Origin: Sphingobacterium sp.
Lineage (GTDB): Bacteria; Bacteroidota; Bacteroidia; Sphingobacteriales; Sphingobacteriaceae
NCBI GenBank assembly: GCA_022712315.1
Contig: JALAGS010000238.1
Span: 1-39,246, forward strand
Length of the DNA stretch: 39,246 nucleotides
Reading direction: 5' to 3'
Under the pieces are notes generated by a model that worked only from the letters and a program-made list of their open reading frames with translations, ran no database searches and was not told where the DNA came from. Position numbers and translations under genes: made by a program. Below are positions 1 to 8,808 of this stretch, one piece after another (position 1 is the stretch's first letter; every line of letters starts with the position of its first letter).

Positions 1-523
1 AATAATTTGTGGTATAGAGATTAATATTTTTTTTAAGAGCTTTTATTTTCGATATCATTTAAAACTATTAAAATTGGTTTTTGGTCAGTAAAATAACCTT
101 TTTGACGATGGTTTAACCCTAAGGAAAGCGCCGAAATCAACCGATAATCAACTTAAAATCCAATGAGAAAAATCTTGTTTCAATATTCAGATAGGCCTAT
201 CATGCAGAAGAAGAGTATTGTTTTCAAGGGGTTATACATCACTGACAAATTGCCTCGAAAATGGTGTCTTAAGCTATTTCCCTTTGCGTTATTCACTGGA
301 ATATAGAAGTGTTTTGATCATTTGAACACAAAGGGGACCGAATGTTTTGAAATATAGGTTTTAGGTGTTTTATTGTTTTTTATAATATTGCTTTTCAGTA
401 TATTTATGGTTTTTATATAAAGTTTTTGTTTTTATATAAAAAAGATGTAATATCTCGTTTCAGATGAATTGATCACGAAAGAAAACAGGATGGAATAAAG
501 TAAAAAGCTGTCGATTTAGCCCC
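1..523. other. AT-rich intergenic stretch, no gene recognised
   Basis: No convincing coding sequence or structural RNA is visible in this left-edge stretch. It lies downstream of the minus-strand Rrf2 regulator and is strongly AT-rich, especially at 360-450. The only structure I can point to is a pair of identical 13-bp direct repeats at 409-421 and 428-440. It may hold the regulatory region of a gene lying beyond the left edge. Confidence 0.5.
409..440. repeat. 13-bp direct repeat, 19-bp period, each with an internal palindrome
   Basis: The 13-mer GTTTTTATATAAA occurs at 409-421 and again, identical, at 428-440. Each copy ends in the self-complementary 10-mer TTTATATAAA. The period is 19 bp, just under two helical turns. 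No adjacent gene start explains it. It could be a pair of operator half-sites or simply AT-rich low-complexity sequence. Confidence 0.45.
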
Positions 524-1003
524 TTATTTTGATGGGGTATCGCCGGTTTTTTGATGGTTGATATGGCTTTTAGTTAATAGGATTTTGCCTTTAATTAGAT
601 CCTCATTGAACTGGCCGACTGTTGTTTTTTGGAGCATTTCAAAAAGGTTGTTGCGTATGCTTTTGAACTCATGATGCAAGGGGCAAGGGTACTGTTCAGA
701 ACAGAATTCAAGCCCCATGCCGCATCCGACAAAAAGGCTCTCGCCGTCGATTGCTTTGACGACTTCCGATAGCGGTGTGGACATATCTCCGCTATCGAGG
801 TAAAATCCACCTCCGGGTCCCTTCATGGACCGGATGATACCTGCCCGGCTGAGATTTTGTAATATCTTGCCTAGAAAAGCTTCTGGAGAATGGATGCTTT
901 CGGCTATTTCTTTTATGCCCACACGTTTATTTTCTTGCGAACTTTGTGCAATAAAAAAAACTGCCCGTAGTCCATATTCACATGTTTTGGAAAAAATACC
1001 CAT
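524..1003 (-). CDS. Rrf2-family iron-sulfur transcriptional regulator, NsrR-like
   Basis: A 159-residue protein with the Rrf2 winged-helix fold: an N-terminal helix-turn-helix (about residues 1-60) followed by the wing motif KGPGGGFYL. Three cysteines, C94, C101 and C107, form a C-X6-C-X5-C set like that binding the Fe-S cluster in NsrR and IscR, though the first gap is one residue longer than the usual X5. Immediately upstream on the same strand, 95 bp away, is flavohemoglobin, the classic target of NsrR, so a nitric-oxide-responsive repressor is the best inference. IscR-type or other Rrf2 roles remain possible because no suf/isc genes are present to compare. A TAnnTTTG element at 1021-1028 could give it its own promoter. 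Confidence 0.85.
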   Translation of the reverse strand: MGIFSKTCEYGLRAVFFIAQSSQENKRVGIKEIAESIHSPEAFLGKILQNLSRAGIIRSMKGPGGGFYLDSGDMSTPLSEVVKAIDGESLFVGCGMGLEFCSEQYPCPLHHEFKSIRNNLFEMLQKTTVGQFNEDLIKGKILLTKSHINHQKTGDTPSK

Positions 1004-1020
1004 AATCTTTTTGCTTTTTG

Positions 1021-1055
1021 CAAATGTACAAAATCAAAAATAGCCATCCGCCAAT
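1021..1055 (-). promoter_or_regulatory. candidate promoter of the Rrf2 regulator
   Basis: On the minus strand, TACATTTG (1028-1021) fits the Bacteroidota -7 consensus TAnnTTTG, 17 bp before the start codon. ATTG at 1055-1052 could serve as a weak -33 element with a 23-bp spacer. The match is short, so this is tentative. Confidence 0.3.
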
Positions 1056-1098
1056 GATTGAAAATTAGGGATGACTATTTGATAAGTGGACTACTTGA

Positions 1099-2301
1099 TT
1101 AATTTAGCTGCAGAGATGCTGGGCCAAATTCTTCGAAATGGATATTCTCGGTATGAACGCCCTGATCAGTTAGGTACTGAAAGTGCTTTTTGATAAATCC
1201 TGATGGGCCACATAGATAGTAGTTGGCCTCCTGCGGAAGGTGGATGGCATCGATTTTAGCCAGGTCAACCCATCCTGATAGCGCTTCCGAATCCGTATCC
1301 TGCGCTTCGTCATAGAAAGAAAAGCTAGTAATGTTTGGATTTTGGTTTTCCAGTGTTTTTATCCTTTCTCTAAATGCATGAAGATCATGATTGCGGCAGC
1401 CATGGATCCAGGTGATTGCTTTATCTTCATTCCTGTCAACCAAATGCTCTAACATCGCGATCAACGGGGTCTGACCAACTCCGCCGCTAATAAATACATG
1501 TGGTTTTTCACTCTCAATCAATTGAAAAGAACCAGTCGGTGCTGTGAGTTCGAGCTGTTTTCCAACCTCAAAGTATTGATGTAGATAGTTGCTTACCATG
1601 CCCGCAGGTTTTCCCTCGGGAGCTTCTTTTTTCACCGAAATGCGAAGGTATTCACCGTTGCTCGCATCGGATAGACTATATTGTCTTGGCTGATATAGGT
1701 GTAATTCGGGAAGAAATACCCGGACACTTACATATTGACCGGCCTCGTGTTTTGGGAGGCGTCCATTGTCTGTGGGTTTGAGGTAGATAGACTGTATTTC
1801 GGCTGTTTCTGATTCTACTTTTACAATTGTAAATGGTTTCCAGCCGGTCCAGCCTCCCTCTATCTGGATCATTTGATCATACATCTCTTTTTCGACGCCG
1901 ATCATGAGGTCTGCCAGTTGGAAATAGGCGACTCTCCAGGCTTCAATAAGCTCATCTGTGGCGGCATCACCTAAAACTTCTTGGATGGACGCCAATAAGT
2001 GCTTTCCTACAATCTGGTAATGCTCGGGGCGAATATGGAGACTGCTGTGTTTCTGTCCGATGTGTTTGACTGCAGCTAGCAGAACGGAAGGATTTTCAAT
2101 ATGCTCCGCATAAGCTAAAACGGCTGTAGCTAAAGCCGTTTGCTGTCTCGCATTCTGTTGGTTTCCCATATTGAAAATATGTTTAAGCTCGGGATTATGC
2201 GTAAACATACGTTTGTAAAAATGACTAGTTAATACAACACCATGTTCTTTTAAGACTGGTACAGTGCCTTTGATTAACTCTTTTTGTGCTTCAGTAATCA
2301 T
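1099..2301 (-). CDS. hmp: Flavohemoglobin, nitric oxide dioxygenase
   Basis: A 400-residue flavohemoglobin that oxidises NO to nitrate using O2 and NAD(P)H. It has a globin domain (about 1-140), an FAD-binding domain with RQYSLS, and an NAD-binding domain with SGGVGQTPL and a late CGPSGF. The reading frame is open 42 codons further upstream, but starting at the ATG at 2301 puts the haem-pocket residues at Tyr29, Gln53 and proximal His85, exactly the numbering of E. coli Hmp, so I place the start there. The gene lies between a DUF4846 lipoprotein gene and the Rrf2 regulator, all on one strand. Two inverted repeats upstream (2325-2353 and 2440-2469) and a promoter-like element between them suggest NO-responsive control. 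Confidence 0.95.
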   Translation of the reverse strand: MITEAQKELIKGTVPVLKEHGVVLTSHFYKRMFTHNPELKHIFNMGNQQNARQQTALATAVLAYAEHIENPSVLLAAVKHIGQKHSSLHIRPEHYQIVGKHLLASIQEVLGDAATDELIEAWRVAYFQLADLMIGVEKEMYDQMIQIEGGWTGWKPFTIVKVESETAEIQSIYLKPTDNGRLPKHEAGQYVSVRVFLPELHLYQPRQYSLSDASNGEYLRISVKKEAPEGKPAGMVSNYLHQYFEVGKQLELTAPTGSFQLIESEKPHVFISGGVGQTPLIAMLEHLVDRNEDKAITWIHGCRNHDLHAFRERIKTLENQNPNITSFSFYDEAQDTDSEALSGWVDLAKIDAIHLPQEANYYLCGPSGFIKKHFQYLTDQGVHTENIHFEEFGPASLQLN

Positions 2302-2324
2302 AATAAAATATTTAAATACCTTTT

Positions 2325-2353
2325 TATCTTTTATTTTATCAAAATAAAGGATA
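2325..2353. promoter_or_regulatory. inverted repeat in the hmp leader, candidate operator
   Basis: The 13-bp arms TATCTTTTATTTT (2325-2337) and its near-complement (2341-2353) differ at one position and flank a 3-bp spacer. The site starts 24 bp before the hmp start codon. Its half-site is shared with the second palindrome at 2440-2469, which argues for one DNA-binding protein recognising both. The Rrf2 regulator is the obvious candidate, by inference only. Confidence 0.55.
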
Positions 2354-2424
2354 AAAAAATTTGTCTCCAGCTGATAAGCTGCTCTGTGTCTCGATAGGGT
2401 ACATTTGCAAATGACTATCGTGTA

Positions 2425-2454
2425 CAAAAATAGGAATTTATAATAAAAGACAAA
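2425..2454 (-). promoter_or_regulatory. candidate hmp promoter
   Basis: On the minus strand, TATTTTTG (2432-2425) matches TAnnTTTG, and TTTG (2454-2451), 18 bp upstream, matches the -33 element. The -33 element lies in the spacer of the palindrome at 2440-2469, so a protein bound there would be expected to block polymerase. The inferred start near 2418 gives a leader of about 115 nt containing the second palindrome. Confidence 0.4.
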
Positions 2455-2469
2455 AATATCTTTTATTAT
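2440..2469. promoter_or_regulatory. perfect inverted repeat overlapping the hmp -33 element
   Basis: Perfect 11-bp arms ATAATAAAAGA (2440-2450) and TCTTTTATTAT (2459-2469) are separated by 8 bp. Extended by two bases, the half-sites read TATCTTTTATTAT and TGTCTTTTATTAT, close to those of the palindrome at 2325-2353. Centre-to-centre distance between the two sites is 115.5 bp. It is too AT-rich to be a convincing terminator. Confidence 0.55.
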
Positions 2470-2530
2470 TTTTTACCGATCGCCGCGGTCAACGCCTGTT
2501 AGATTTAGCGGTATCGCTCTTCGTTGCGGA

Positions 2531-3370
2531 CTATTCCCAGGTTTTGAGATTTTTAGGATAAAATGTCCATTCCGGGGTTTTAATAATATCCTGATCTATG
2601 TCGTACCAGGGGCTAAGCTTGCTGTTGTTCCAATTGTTCAAAATTTGTATCTCCTGGGCCGGCATATAACTTTGCGCGAGCAATACAATTGTTTTTCCAG
2701 CACTATCCTTTGCTAGGTCGACCACGATGATCGCATGACCAATAGGTGATCCTTTTTGGATAAAAGTGTCTCCAATTTTAACTTCTTGCGTTGTTTTTAC
2801 GTTGGGAAGTTCATCGTGCAGCGAAGAAGTGTTTGCATAAGCAAAAATATACTCCAGGTATTTCCAATAGATTGGGTACGAGTAGTCTCCTTTGGCATAG
2901 GTTGTATATGCACGGGGTTTGCTGTCGGAAAGGAAGTTAAATTTGATATCCTTATACCGCTTTTGTTGGTATAAGTAATCTGCTCTGAGTCGCATGACAG
3001 CATCGGCGCATTGGTGTAAATCGCGCTTTCCTATGTCTAGTTTCACAACACTGTTGTAGATGTTATTTCGCGGTTTAATTTTTCCGTTATAATAATGGAC
3101 TTCCCGGTCGATAGGGTATAATGGAAGCTTTTCCAAGAAATTGCCAAATTCCCCAGTCTCGTAGCTTAGTCTTTTAAAGCCTTGTGGTAATAAAATGCGT
3201 GATTTGACTGTCATTCCCTTAGGGTCAATAAATTGACTTCCGTCAATTCGTACATGCTGTGCGGCGGCCGAATCCGTGAACTGTGTTTTCGACCCGACGG
3301 CATTGGGTTGCCCACAGCCCGTGAAAATCTGACAGGAAAAGAGCGGCAGGAGTACGTATATTGATTTCAT
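2531..3370 (-). CDS. DUF4846 family lipoprotein
   Basis: A 279-residue protein with a lipoprotein signal: a hydrophobic N-terminus followed by the lipobox FTGC, acylated cysteine C19. The remainder matches, from memory, the DUF4846 family of Bacteroidota, with a conserved stretch around LPLYP, MRLRADYLY and GHAIIVVDLA. Its biochemical function is not known to me. It lies upstream of hmp on the same strand, but the palindromes in the gap make shared regulation uncertain. It is divergent from the large GH18-deacetylase-GT2 gene, with a 165-bp intergenic region between them that may hold both promoters. Confidence 0.75.
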   Translation of the reverse strand: MKSIYVLLPLFSCQIFTGCGQPNAVGSKTQFTDSAAAQHVRIDGSQFIDPKGMTVKSRILLPQGFKRLSYETGEFGNFLEKLPLYPIDREVHYYNGKIKPRNNIYNSVVKLDIGKRDLHQCADAVMRLRADYLYQQKRYKDIKFNFLSDSKPRAYTTYAKGDYSYPIYWKYLEYIFAYANTSSLHDELPNVKTTQEVKIGDTFIQKGSPIGHAIIVVDLAKDSAGKTIVLLAQSYMPAQEIQILNNWNNSKLSPWYDIDQDIIKTPEWTFYPKNLKTWE

Positions 3371-3535
3371 ATAAAAGTTTTTAAGCCAGTGTGTTATGTT
3401 TCAACGAATATAATTAAATTTAGATGTAATTTCAAGGATGAATCATTTGAAAAAATTAAGAAATTTTTAAGCTATTCACCAACTTTTTGGACCATTTTCT
3501 GATGTAGCTTAGCCGAAGTAAATAAGAACACGATT

Positions 3536-6500
3536 ATGTCAGGAAAACAGATTTTTCAGACGTCAAGCAAAAAGCGCTGGTACGCTTTTTCATGGATGAG
3601 CAGCGCATTAGTGATCGGTTTGATCATCGGTGTCATATGTGTGGTATATACATTGGGAAAGATTCAGATTCCTCCTTTCCCGACAATTAATACCAACACA
3701 CCATTGACTGAAAAGTCCACCGCCAAGTTAAAGAAATCCAAACAATTCAAGGAGTTTACAGTTGTAAAATCTGAACTGGAAAAGATAAAACGCGATCGGG
3801 AGCTCAAGCATTTAAAACATATTGGTACCAAAAACAGAATCAATATGGGATTTTATGTCAGTTCTTGGTCCAATGAAGTGCGCGAGCAGTCTTTATCTGA
3901 TTTACGCCGTAATATTGGCCATTTGGATATGGTTGCCATGGAGTCCTTTTTTACTGTGCCTAATCAGGATACAGTGGTGGATAAAGCCGATACTGCTGCG
4001 CTTAAAGTAATTCACCAATATACACGCAAAGCACTCGCGCAGATTTCTAATTTCAGCGGTAACGACTTTGACGGGCAGACTGTAAAAGCCATCTTGCTCA
4101 ATCCGGATAAACAACAGCGTTTTATCGACGATATTCTGCTGAAAGTAAAGCGAAATGGCTTTGCTGGTATAAATATTGACTTTGAGAATTTACAGTTGGA
4201 CGACCACAAGCCGCTAAACGATTTTATGGCCCATATCTATACTGTATTTCATACAGAGGGCCTGCTCGTTACACAGGATATTTCACCTGAAAATGATGAT
4301 TACGATCCTATTGCGCTGCAAAAGTACAACGATTATATTATTTTGATGGCTTATGATCAGCATTCCATTGAAAGTAATGCCGGTGCCATTTCACATCAGG
4401 CTTGGGTCGAAAAGAATCTTGATGAGCTTTGCAATAAGATCGATGCAGATAAGGTGATTTTGGCCTTGGCATGTTATGGATATGACTGGCCAAAAGGTAG
4501 TGTCGGTAAAACCTTGACTTACGATAACGCCGTAATTTTGGCTCATAATTACAACGCTAAAATTACTTTTGATCCCGAATCTGCAAATCTCAACTTCAGC
4601 TATAAGGATGGGGCAGGGATGCCTCATGATGTCTATTTTACTGACGCGGCAACTTATTTTAATCTTATCCGCAAAGCAGATGACTGGGGGTTAGCGGGTA
4701 TTGCACTCTGGCGCTTAGGAAGTGAAGACGCCCGTTTGTGGTCATTTATTTCAAGATCATTGGATCAGGAAAACTTAAAAAAAGAACCCTTTGACTTCGG
4801 AAAAATAACCCAGATTAATGTCGGTGGTATACAATATATCGGTGATGGAGAAATTTTGGACCTGGTAAATAGCCCGGCTCCAGGACAAGTTAAATTTGCT
4901 TTGGATCCATCAACAGCAATGATACAGGGACAGGAATATGTGAAGACACCGAGTAATTATGTCATTAAGCGTTTTGGAGAAAGAGATAATACAGTGGTAC
5001 TAACCTTTGATGACGGACCTGACCCTACCTATACGCCGCAGGTATTGGACATCTTAAAAAAAGAACGTGTGCCCGGAGCTTTCTTCCTTGTGGGTGTCAT
5101 GGCTGAAAAAAATATGGATCTGGTCCGCAGAGAATATCAGGAGGGACACGAACTCGGGAATCATACTTTTTTTCACCCTGATATGTCTACGATAGGGCCC
5201 AACCGTGTTAAGTTTGAATTGAATGCAACCCGAAAGATTATTGAGTGTATAACCGGTCATAGTACAATCCTTTTCCGTGCGCCTTTTAATGCTGATGCTG
5301 AACCCCAGACTGTGGCCGAAATTCTGCCCGTCGCTCAGAGCCGAAAGGAAAATTATATCAATATAGGTGAATACATTGACCCCAACGACTGGCTGCCGGG
5401 CCGTACTGCAGATGAAATTTACAATGAAGTCATTAAACAGCGTGATAATGGGAATATTATCCTATTACATGATGCCGGTGGAAATCGGGAGGCCACGATA
5501 GAAGCGCTGCCCCGTATTATTCATTACTTTAAATCTCATGGTTATAAATTTGCGACAATTGGTGATTTAATGGGCAAGAAGCGTGATGAGCTGATGCCGC
5601 CTGTACAAAATGCTTCGGACTCGGGATTTAGCGGATCTTCCAATCGCTTGTTTTTAGGTACCTTGTTTTACGGTAATATTTTCCTAAACCTAGTATTCTC
5701 CATTGCGATTGTATTGGCAATTTTTAGAACTGCAATGATTGCTTATTTGGCGATCCGACAAAAACAAAGGAGTAAAAAAGAGCAATCTCAATTGGTTTTG
5801 GCCCCTCGGGAGAAGGTCAGTGTGATCATTCCTGCCTATAATGAGGAAATAACAGTTTTGGCGACAATCAAAAGCCTATTGAATTTGGATTACCCGAATT
5901 ATGAATTGATTTTTGTGGATGACGGGTCCAAAGACAAGACTTTTGAGATGGTCAGTAAGGTTTATGGTGATCACCCCAAAGTGAGGCTTTTTACAAAACC
6001 TAACGGCGGAAAAGCATCCGCGCTCAATTATGGTATCCAGCAATCCGATGCACAGTATGTGCTCTGTATTGATGCCGATACACAGCTCAAGGCTGATGCG
6101 CTAAAACAATTGATGAAATATTTCAATAAATCGTCTGTCGCTGCTGTTGCCGGAAGCGTTAAAGTGGGCAATGTGCACAATATATTGACACATTGGCAAT
6201 CGATCGAGTATGTAACATCACAGAATATGGACCGGAGGGCTTTTGATCTGCTCAATATGATATCGGTGGTCCCGGGAGCCATTGGTGCTTTTCGTCGATC
6301 CGTTATTTTGGAGGTTGGCGGATTTACAACGGATACATTGGCCGAGGATTGTGATTTGACGATGCGTATATTAAAAGCTGGCTATACCGTACGGAATTCA
6401 TCCGAAGCAATCGCATATACGGAAGCACCAGATACGGTCAAAATGCTCTTCAAGCAACGTTTCCGTTGGAGCTTTGGTGTCTTGCAGAGTTTTTGGAAAA

Positions 6501-6958
6501 ATAAGAAGACCCTATTGAATCCTAAATATGGCTATTTTGGTATGGTGGGGATGCCTAATATCCTGATCTTTCAGATCATACTCCCTTTATTTGCGCCATT
6601 GGCTGATATATTTATGCTGTTCTCGCTGGTAAGTGGTCTTTTCTCCCTAAGTGAAGTGAATGGGATTAGCTGGACGGGAATAGCAGGATTGTTTTCGCTG
6701 CATAATGGTTTTGGTCAGGTGATGTTCTATTACTTTCTTTTTGTGTTTGTGGACATCTTCTTCGCTGGTATTGCCTTCAAGATGGAGGGCGAAAAGCTTA
6801 AAAATTTAATTTATCTGTTTCCACAGCGCTTTTTCTGGCGTCAGTTGATGTATTTCGTTTTATTTAAGTCGGTGAGAAAGGCTATTAAAGGTGAATTAAA
6901 TACCTGGGGAACCTTGAAACGTACTGGTGGAGTGAAGGAGGTAACGACAAGTGACTAA
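3536..6958 (+). CDS. Fused GH18 / polysaccharide deacetylase (CE4) / GT2 membrane protein
   Basis: A 1140-residue protein carrying three carbohydrate-active domains. One membrane segment (about 17-42) is followed by a GH18-like domain (about 100-410) with INIDFENL; the catalytic-type Glu is kept, while the outer Asp residues of the classic DxxDxDxE motif are Ala and Asn, as in YaaH-type members. A NodB/CE4 deacetylase domain (about 480-685) has TFDDGPD near 490, GNHTFFHP, DWLPG and ILLHDAGG. Membrane segments near 700-740 lead to a cytoplasmic GT2 synthase (about 760-990) with VDDGSKD, IDADT, EDCD and QRFRW, and then C-terminal membrane segments. The inferred role is making a beta-linked N-acetylglucosamine-type polymer inside the cell and trimming and deacetylating it outside, resembling PgaC plus PgaB in one chain. 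The polymer itself cannot be read from sequence. Confidence 0.9.
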   Translation: MSGKQIFQTSSKKRWYAFSWMSSALVIGLIIGVICVVYTLGKIQIPPFPTINTNTPLTEKSTAKLKKSKQFKEFTVVKSELEKIKRDRELKHLKHIGTKNRINMGFYVSSWSNEVREQSLSDLRRNIGHLDMVAMESFFTVPNQDTVVDKADTAALKVIHQYTRKALAQISNFSGNDFDGQTVKAILLNPDKQQRFIDDILLKVKRNGFAGINIDFENLQLDDHKPLNDFMAHIYTVFHTEGLLVTQDISPENDDYDPIALQKYNDYIILMAYDQHSIESNAGAISHQAWVEKNLDELCNKIDADKVILALACYGYDWPKGSVGKTLTYDNAVILAHNYNAKITFDPESANLNFSYKDGAGMPHDVYFTDAATYFNLIRKADDWGLAGIALWRLGSEDARLWSFISRSLDQENLKKEPFDFGKITQINVGGIQYIGDGEILDLVNSPAPGQVKFALDPSTAMIQGQEYVKTPSNYVIKRFGERDNTVVLTFDDGPDPTYTPQVLDILKKERVPGAFFLVGVMAEKNMDLVRREYQEGHELGNHTFFHPDMSTIGPNRVKFELNATRKIIECITGHSTILFRAPFNADAEPQTVAEILPVAQSRKENYINIGEYIDPNDWLPGRTADEIYNEVIKQRDNGNIILLHDAGGNREATIEALPRIIHYFKSHGYKFATIGDLMGKKRDELMPPVQNASDSGFSGSSNRLFLGTLFYGNIFLNLVFSIAIVLAIFRTAMIAYLAIRQKQRSKKEQSQLVLAPREKVSVIIPAYNEEITVLATIKSLLNLDYPNYELIFVDDGSKDKTFEMVSKVYGDHPKVRLFTKPNGGKASALNYGIQQSDAQYVLCIDADTQLKADALKQLMKYFNKSSVAAVAGSVKVGNVHNILTHWQSIEYVTSQNMDRRAFDLLNMISVVPGAIGAFRRSVILEVGGFTTDTLAEDCDLTMRILKAGYTVRNSSEAIAYTEAPDTVKMLFKQRFRWSFGVLQSFWKNKKTLLNPKYGYFGMVGMPNILIFQIILPLFAPLADIFMLFSLVSGLFSLSEVNGISWTGIAGLFSLHNGFGQVMFYYFLFVFVDIFFAGIAFKMEGEKLKNLIYLFPQRFFWRQLMYFVLFKSVRKAIKGELNTWGTLKRTGGVKEVTTSD

Positions 6959-7169
6959 AAACCTTCATGACTTCGCAGGTACCAACAGCAATGAAAGCAA
7001 ACTGAAGGTTCTGTCTGGCCAATAAGATCAGACATTTTCAGAAAAAAAAGCATGTACTTACATAGAGAGGAGATAGGATACTCCGCGAGGATCGCTATCG
7101 CGTGCCAAAAAGTTTCCGTAGATTTTTATTTGACCTCGGGAATGGTTACTTTCAATAAAAATAGCAGCA

Positions 7170-8693
7170 ATGAAAGTACTTTCCGCACAGCAGATGAATC
7201 GGATCGATCAAGAAACCCTCAAGGATCAAAATATCAGCAGCCTGGATCTTATGGAACGGGCAGCAACAGCTGTTTTTGAAGAACTTAGAAAACGTTATCC
7301 AAAATTGGAACAGAAATCCTTTTACATTTTTTGTGGTAAAGGAAACAATGGCGGTGACGGGCTGGTACTTGCCCGGCTTCTGGATCAGCAGCAGGCAGAG
7401 GTGCATGTTTATCTGGTCGAAGCAGATGACTATGCTGCGGACAATCTCGCCAATCAGAAACGATTAGTGGGTCATTTGATCCAGAAGATTACCGGCGAAG
7501 ATCGCTTGGACATCCCTTCGGCTGCCATTGTGGTGGATTGCCTGTTCGGCTATGGGCTAAAGCGTGCACTTGCGGCGGAATGGGACGGCATTATTTCTTG
7601 TATAAATGGATCTGGTGCAAAAATTTATTCCATCGATATGCCTTCCGGCCTCCTTGCTGATGAAAGGACACCTCAGGGTGTTCCCATTGTTCAGGCAGAC
7701 ATGGTGTATACTTTTCAGTCTCCCAAATTGGCCTTGATGCTGCCTGAAAACCAGTTTTATGCGAAAGCATTTAAGGTGCTGGAGATAGGTCTTAGTCAAC
7801 GTGCAATGGCAGAAACCGAAACAAATATTTTTTATGTCGATCAGTCTCTTGTTAGATCTTTCTATCGAAAAAGAAGAAAGTTTGATCACAAGGGAACCTT
7901 TGGTCATACTTTGATTATCGGAGGAAGTAAAGGTAAAATGGGAGCCGTACAGCTTGCACTTAAAGCGGCTCTTCGTGCCGGATGCGGTTTAGCTTCCGCC
8001 TATGTACCTGCCGGTGGCAATATCATTTTACAGACCGCTGTTCCTGAGGCGATGATAATGACAGATCCCGAACAAGACTTTATTAGTCAATTCCCCTGTA
8101 TTAAAAACTATCAGTCTATCGGTATTGGCATCGGTATGGGAACAGATCAATATACAATTGATGCGTTAAAGGTATTTATGACCGCTATTGATGATACTCC
8201 TTTGGTATTAGATGCCGATGCCTTGAATATTCTTGCCCGCGAACCCGATCTTTGGGCATTTGTTCCGGCCCACAGTATATTGACTCCACATCCAAAAGAG
8301 CTCAGCCGTATTGTAGGCAGTTGGGGAAATGATTTCGAAAAGATTGAAAAGGTAAAAGTCTTTGCGCGTGAACATCAATTTTACGTGCTGATAAAAGGGG
8401 CTAATAGTGCGATGGTTATGCCAGACGGACAGCTGTATTTCAACAGCACGGGCAATGTAGGAATGGCAACAGGGGGCAGTGGCGATATTCTGACGGGGAT
8501 TGTCAGCTCCCTATTGGGACAGGGCTATTCTTCAAAGGAAGCCTTGATTATGGGAGTGTTTCTGCATGGGCGAGCTGCAGATATAGCGATAAAAATTTTT
8601 GGAGTCTATTCATTGCTGCCTTCCGATACCATTAATTATCTTGCCGACGCATTGATAGCATTAGAACAGGATGATGATAGCTCGGTTCATTGA
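7170..8693 (+). CDS. nnr: Bifunctional NAD(P)H-hydrate epimerase / ADP-dependent dehydratase
   Basis: A 507-residue two-domain repair enzyme that restores NADH and NADPH damaged by hydration. The N-terminal YjeF-type epimerase (about 1-215) shows GKGNNGGDG at 56-64; the C-terminal ribokinase-like dehydratase (about 240-500) shows LTPHPKE and the nucleotide-site motif ATGGSGD with Asp439. The length matches fused bacterial Nnr proteins. The start ATG at 7170 gives the family-typical N-terminus MKVLSAQQM. It follows the GH18-CE4-GT2 gene after a 211-bp gap. Its 3' end overlaps the first of the degenerate repeats that precede the GNAT gene. Confidence 0.95.
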   Translation: MKVLSAQQMNRIDQETLKDQNISSLDLMERAATAVFEELRKRYPKLEQKSFYIFCGKGNNGGDGLVLARLLDQQQAEVHVYLVEADDYAADNLANQKRLVGHLIQKITGEDRLDIPSAAIVVDCLFGYGLKRALAAEWDGIISCINGSGAKIYSIDMPSGLLADERTPQGVPIVQADMVYTFQSPKLALMLPENQFYAKAFKVLEIGLSQRAMAETETNIFYVDQSLVRSFYRKRRKFDHKGTFGHTLIIGGSKGKMGAVQLALKAALRAGCGLASAYVPAGGNIILQTAVPEAMIMTDPEQDFISQFPCIKNYQSIGIGIGMGTDQYTIDALKVFMTAIDDTPLVLDADALNILAREPDLWAFVPAHSILTPHPKELSRIVGSWGNDFEKIEKVKVFAREHQFYVLIKGANSAMVMPDGQLYFNSTGNVGMATGGSGDILTGIVSSLLGQGYSSKEALIMGVFLHGRAADIAIKIFGVYSLLPSDTINYLADALIALEQDDDSSVH

Positions 8694-8808
8694 ACAATTC
8701 TTTAATAGCCCGGGCAATGGAAGCTTTCGTAAGCATGGCATTAAAACAAGGCTATGATAGCCCGGGTAATGGAAGCTTTCTTAACGATGACATTAGCACA
8801 GAATTATG
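8674..8808 (+). repeat. degenerate tandem copies of the GNAT 5' end
   Basis: Two 52-bp units (8705-8756 and 8757-8808) match at 41 of 52 positions, and the second ends on the start codon of the GNAT gene. A partial earlier copy starts at ATG 8674, inside the end of nnr. Each unit carries GGAAGCTT (8719, 8771), which recurs inside the GNAT gene at 8849. Reading from 8674 gives a peptide beginning MIARFIEQFF, alignable with the GNAT start MTEWYIEQVF. The units run in successive reading frames, so they look like decayed duplications of the gene start rather than a working extension. Confidence 0.6.

Noticed and set aside
520..537. Terminator of the Rrf2 gene
   Set aside because: Only a CCCC/GGGG stem overlapping the end of the coding region; too weak to call.
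2302..2427. 42-codon N-terminal extension of flavohemoglobin
   Set aside because: It runs through the candidate operator and promoter, has no globin similarity, and starting at 2301 gives the conserved Tyr29/Gln53/His85 numbering.
6960..7010. Terminator after the GH18-CE4-GT2 gene
   Set aside because: The arms AACCTTCA/TGAAGGTT are only 8 bp with a 35-base loop and no T-run.
7052..7279. 75-codon open frame before nnr
   Set aside because: It overlaps the nnr start in another frame and its translation is low-complexity Ser/Gly/Asn with no family features.
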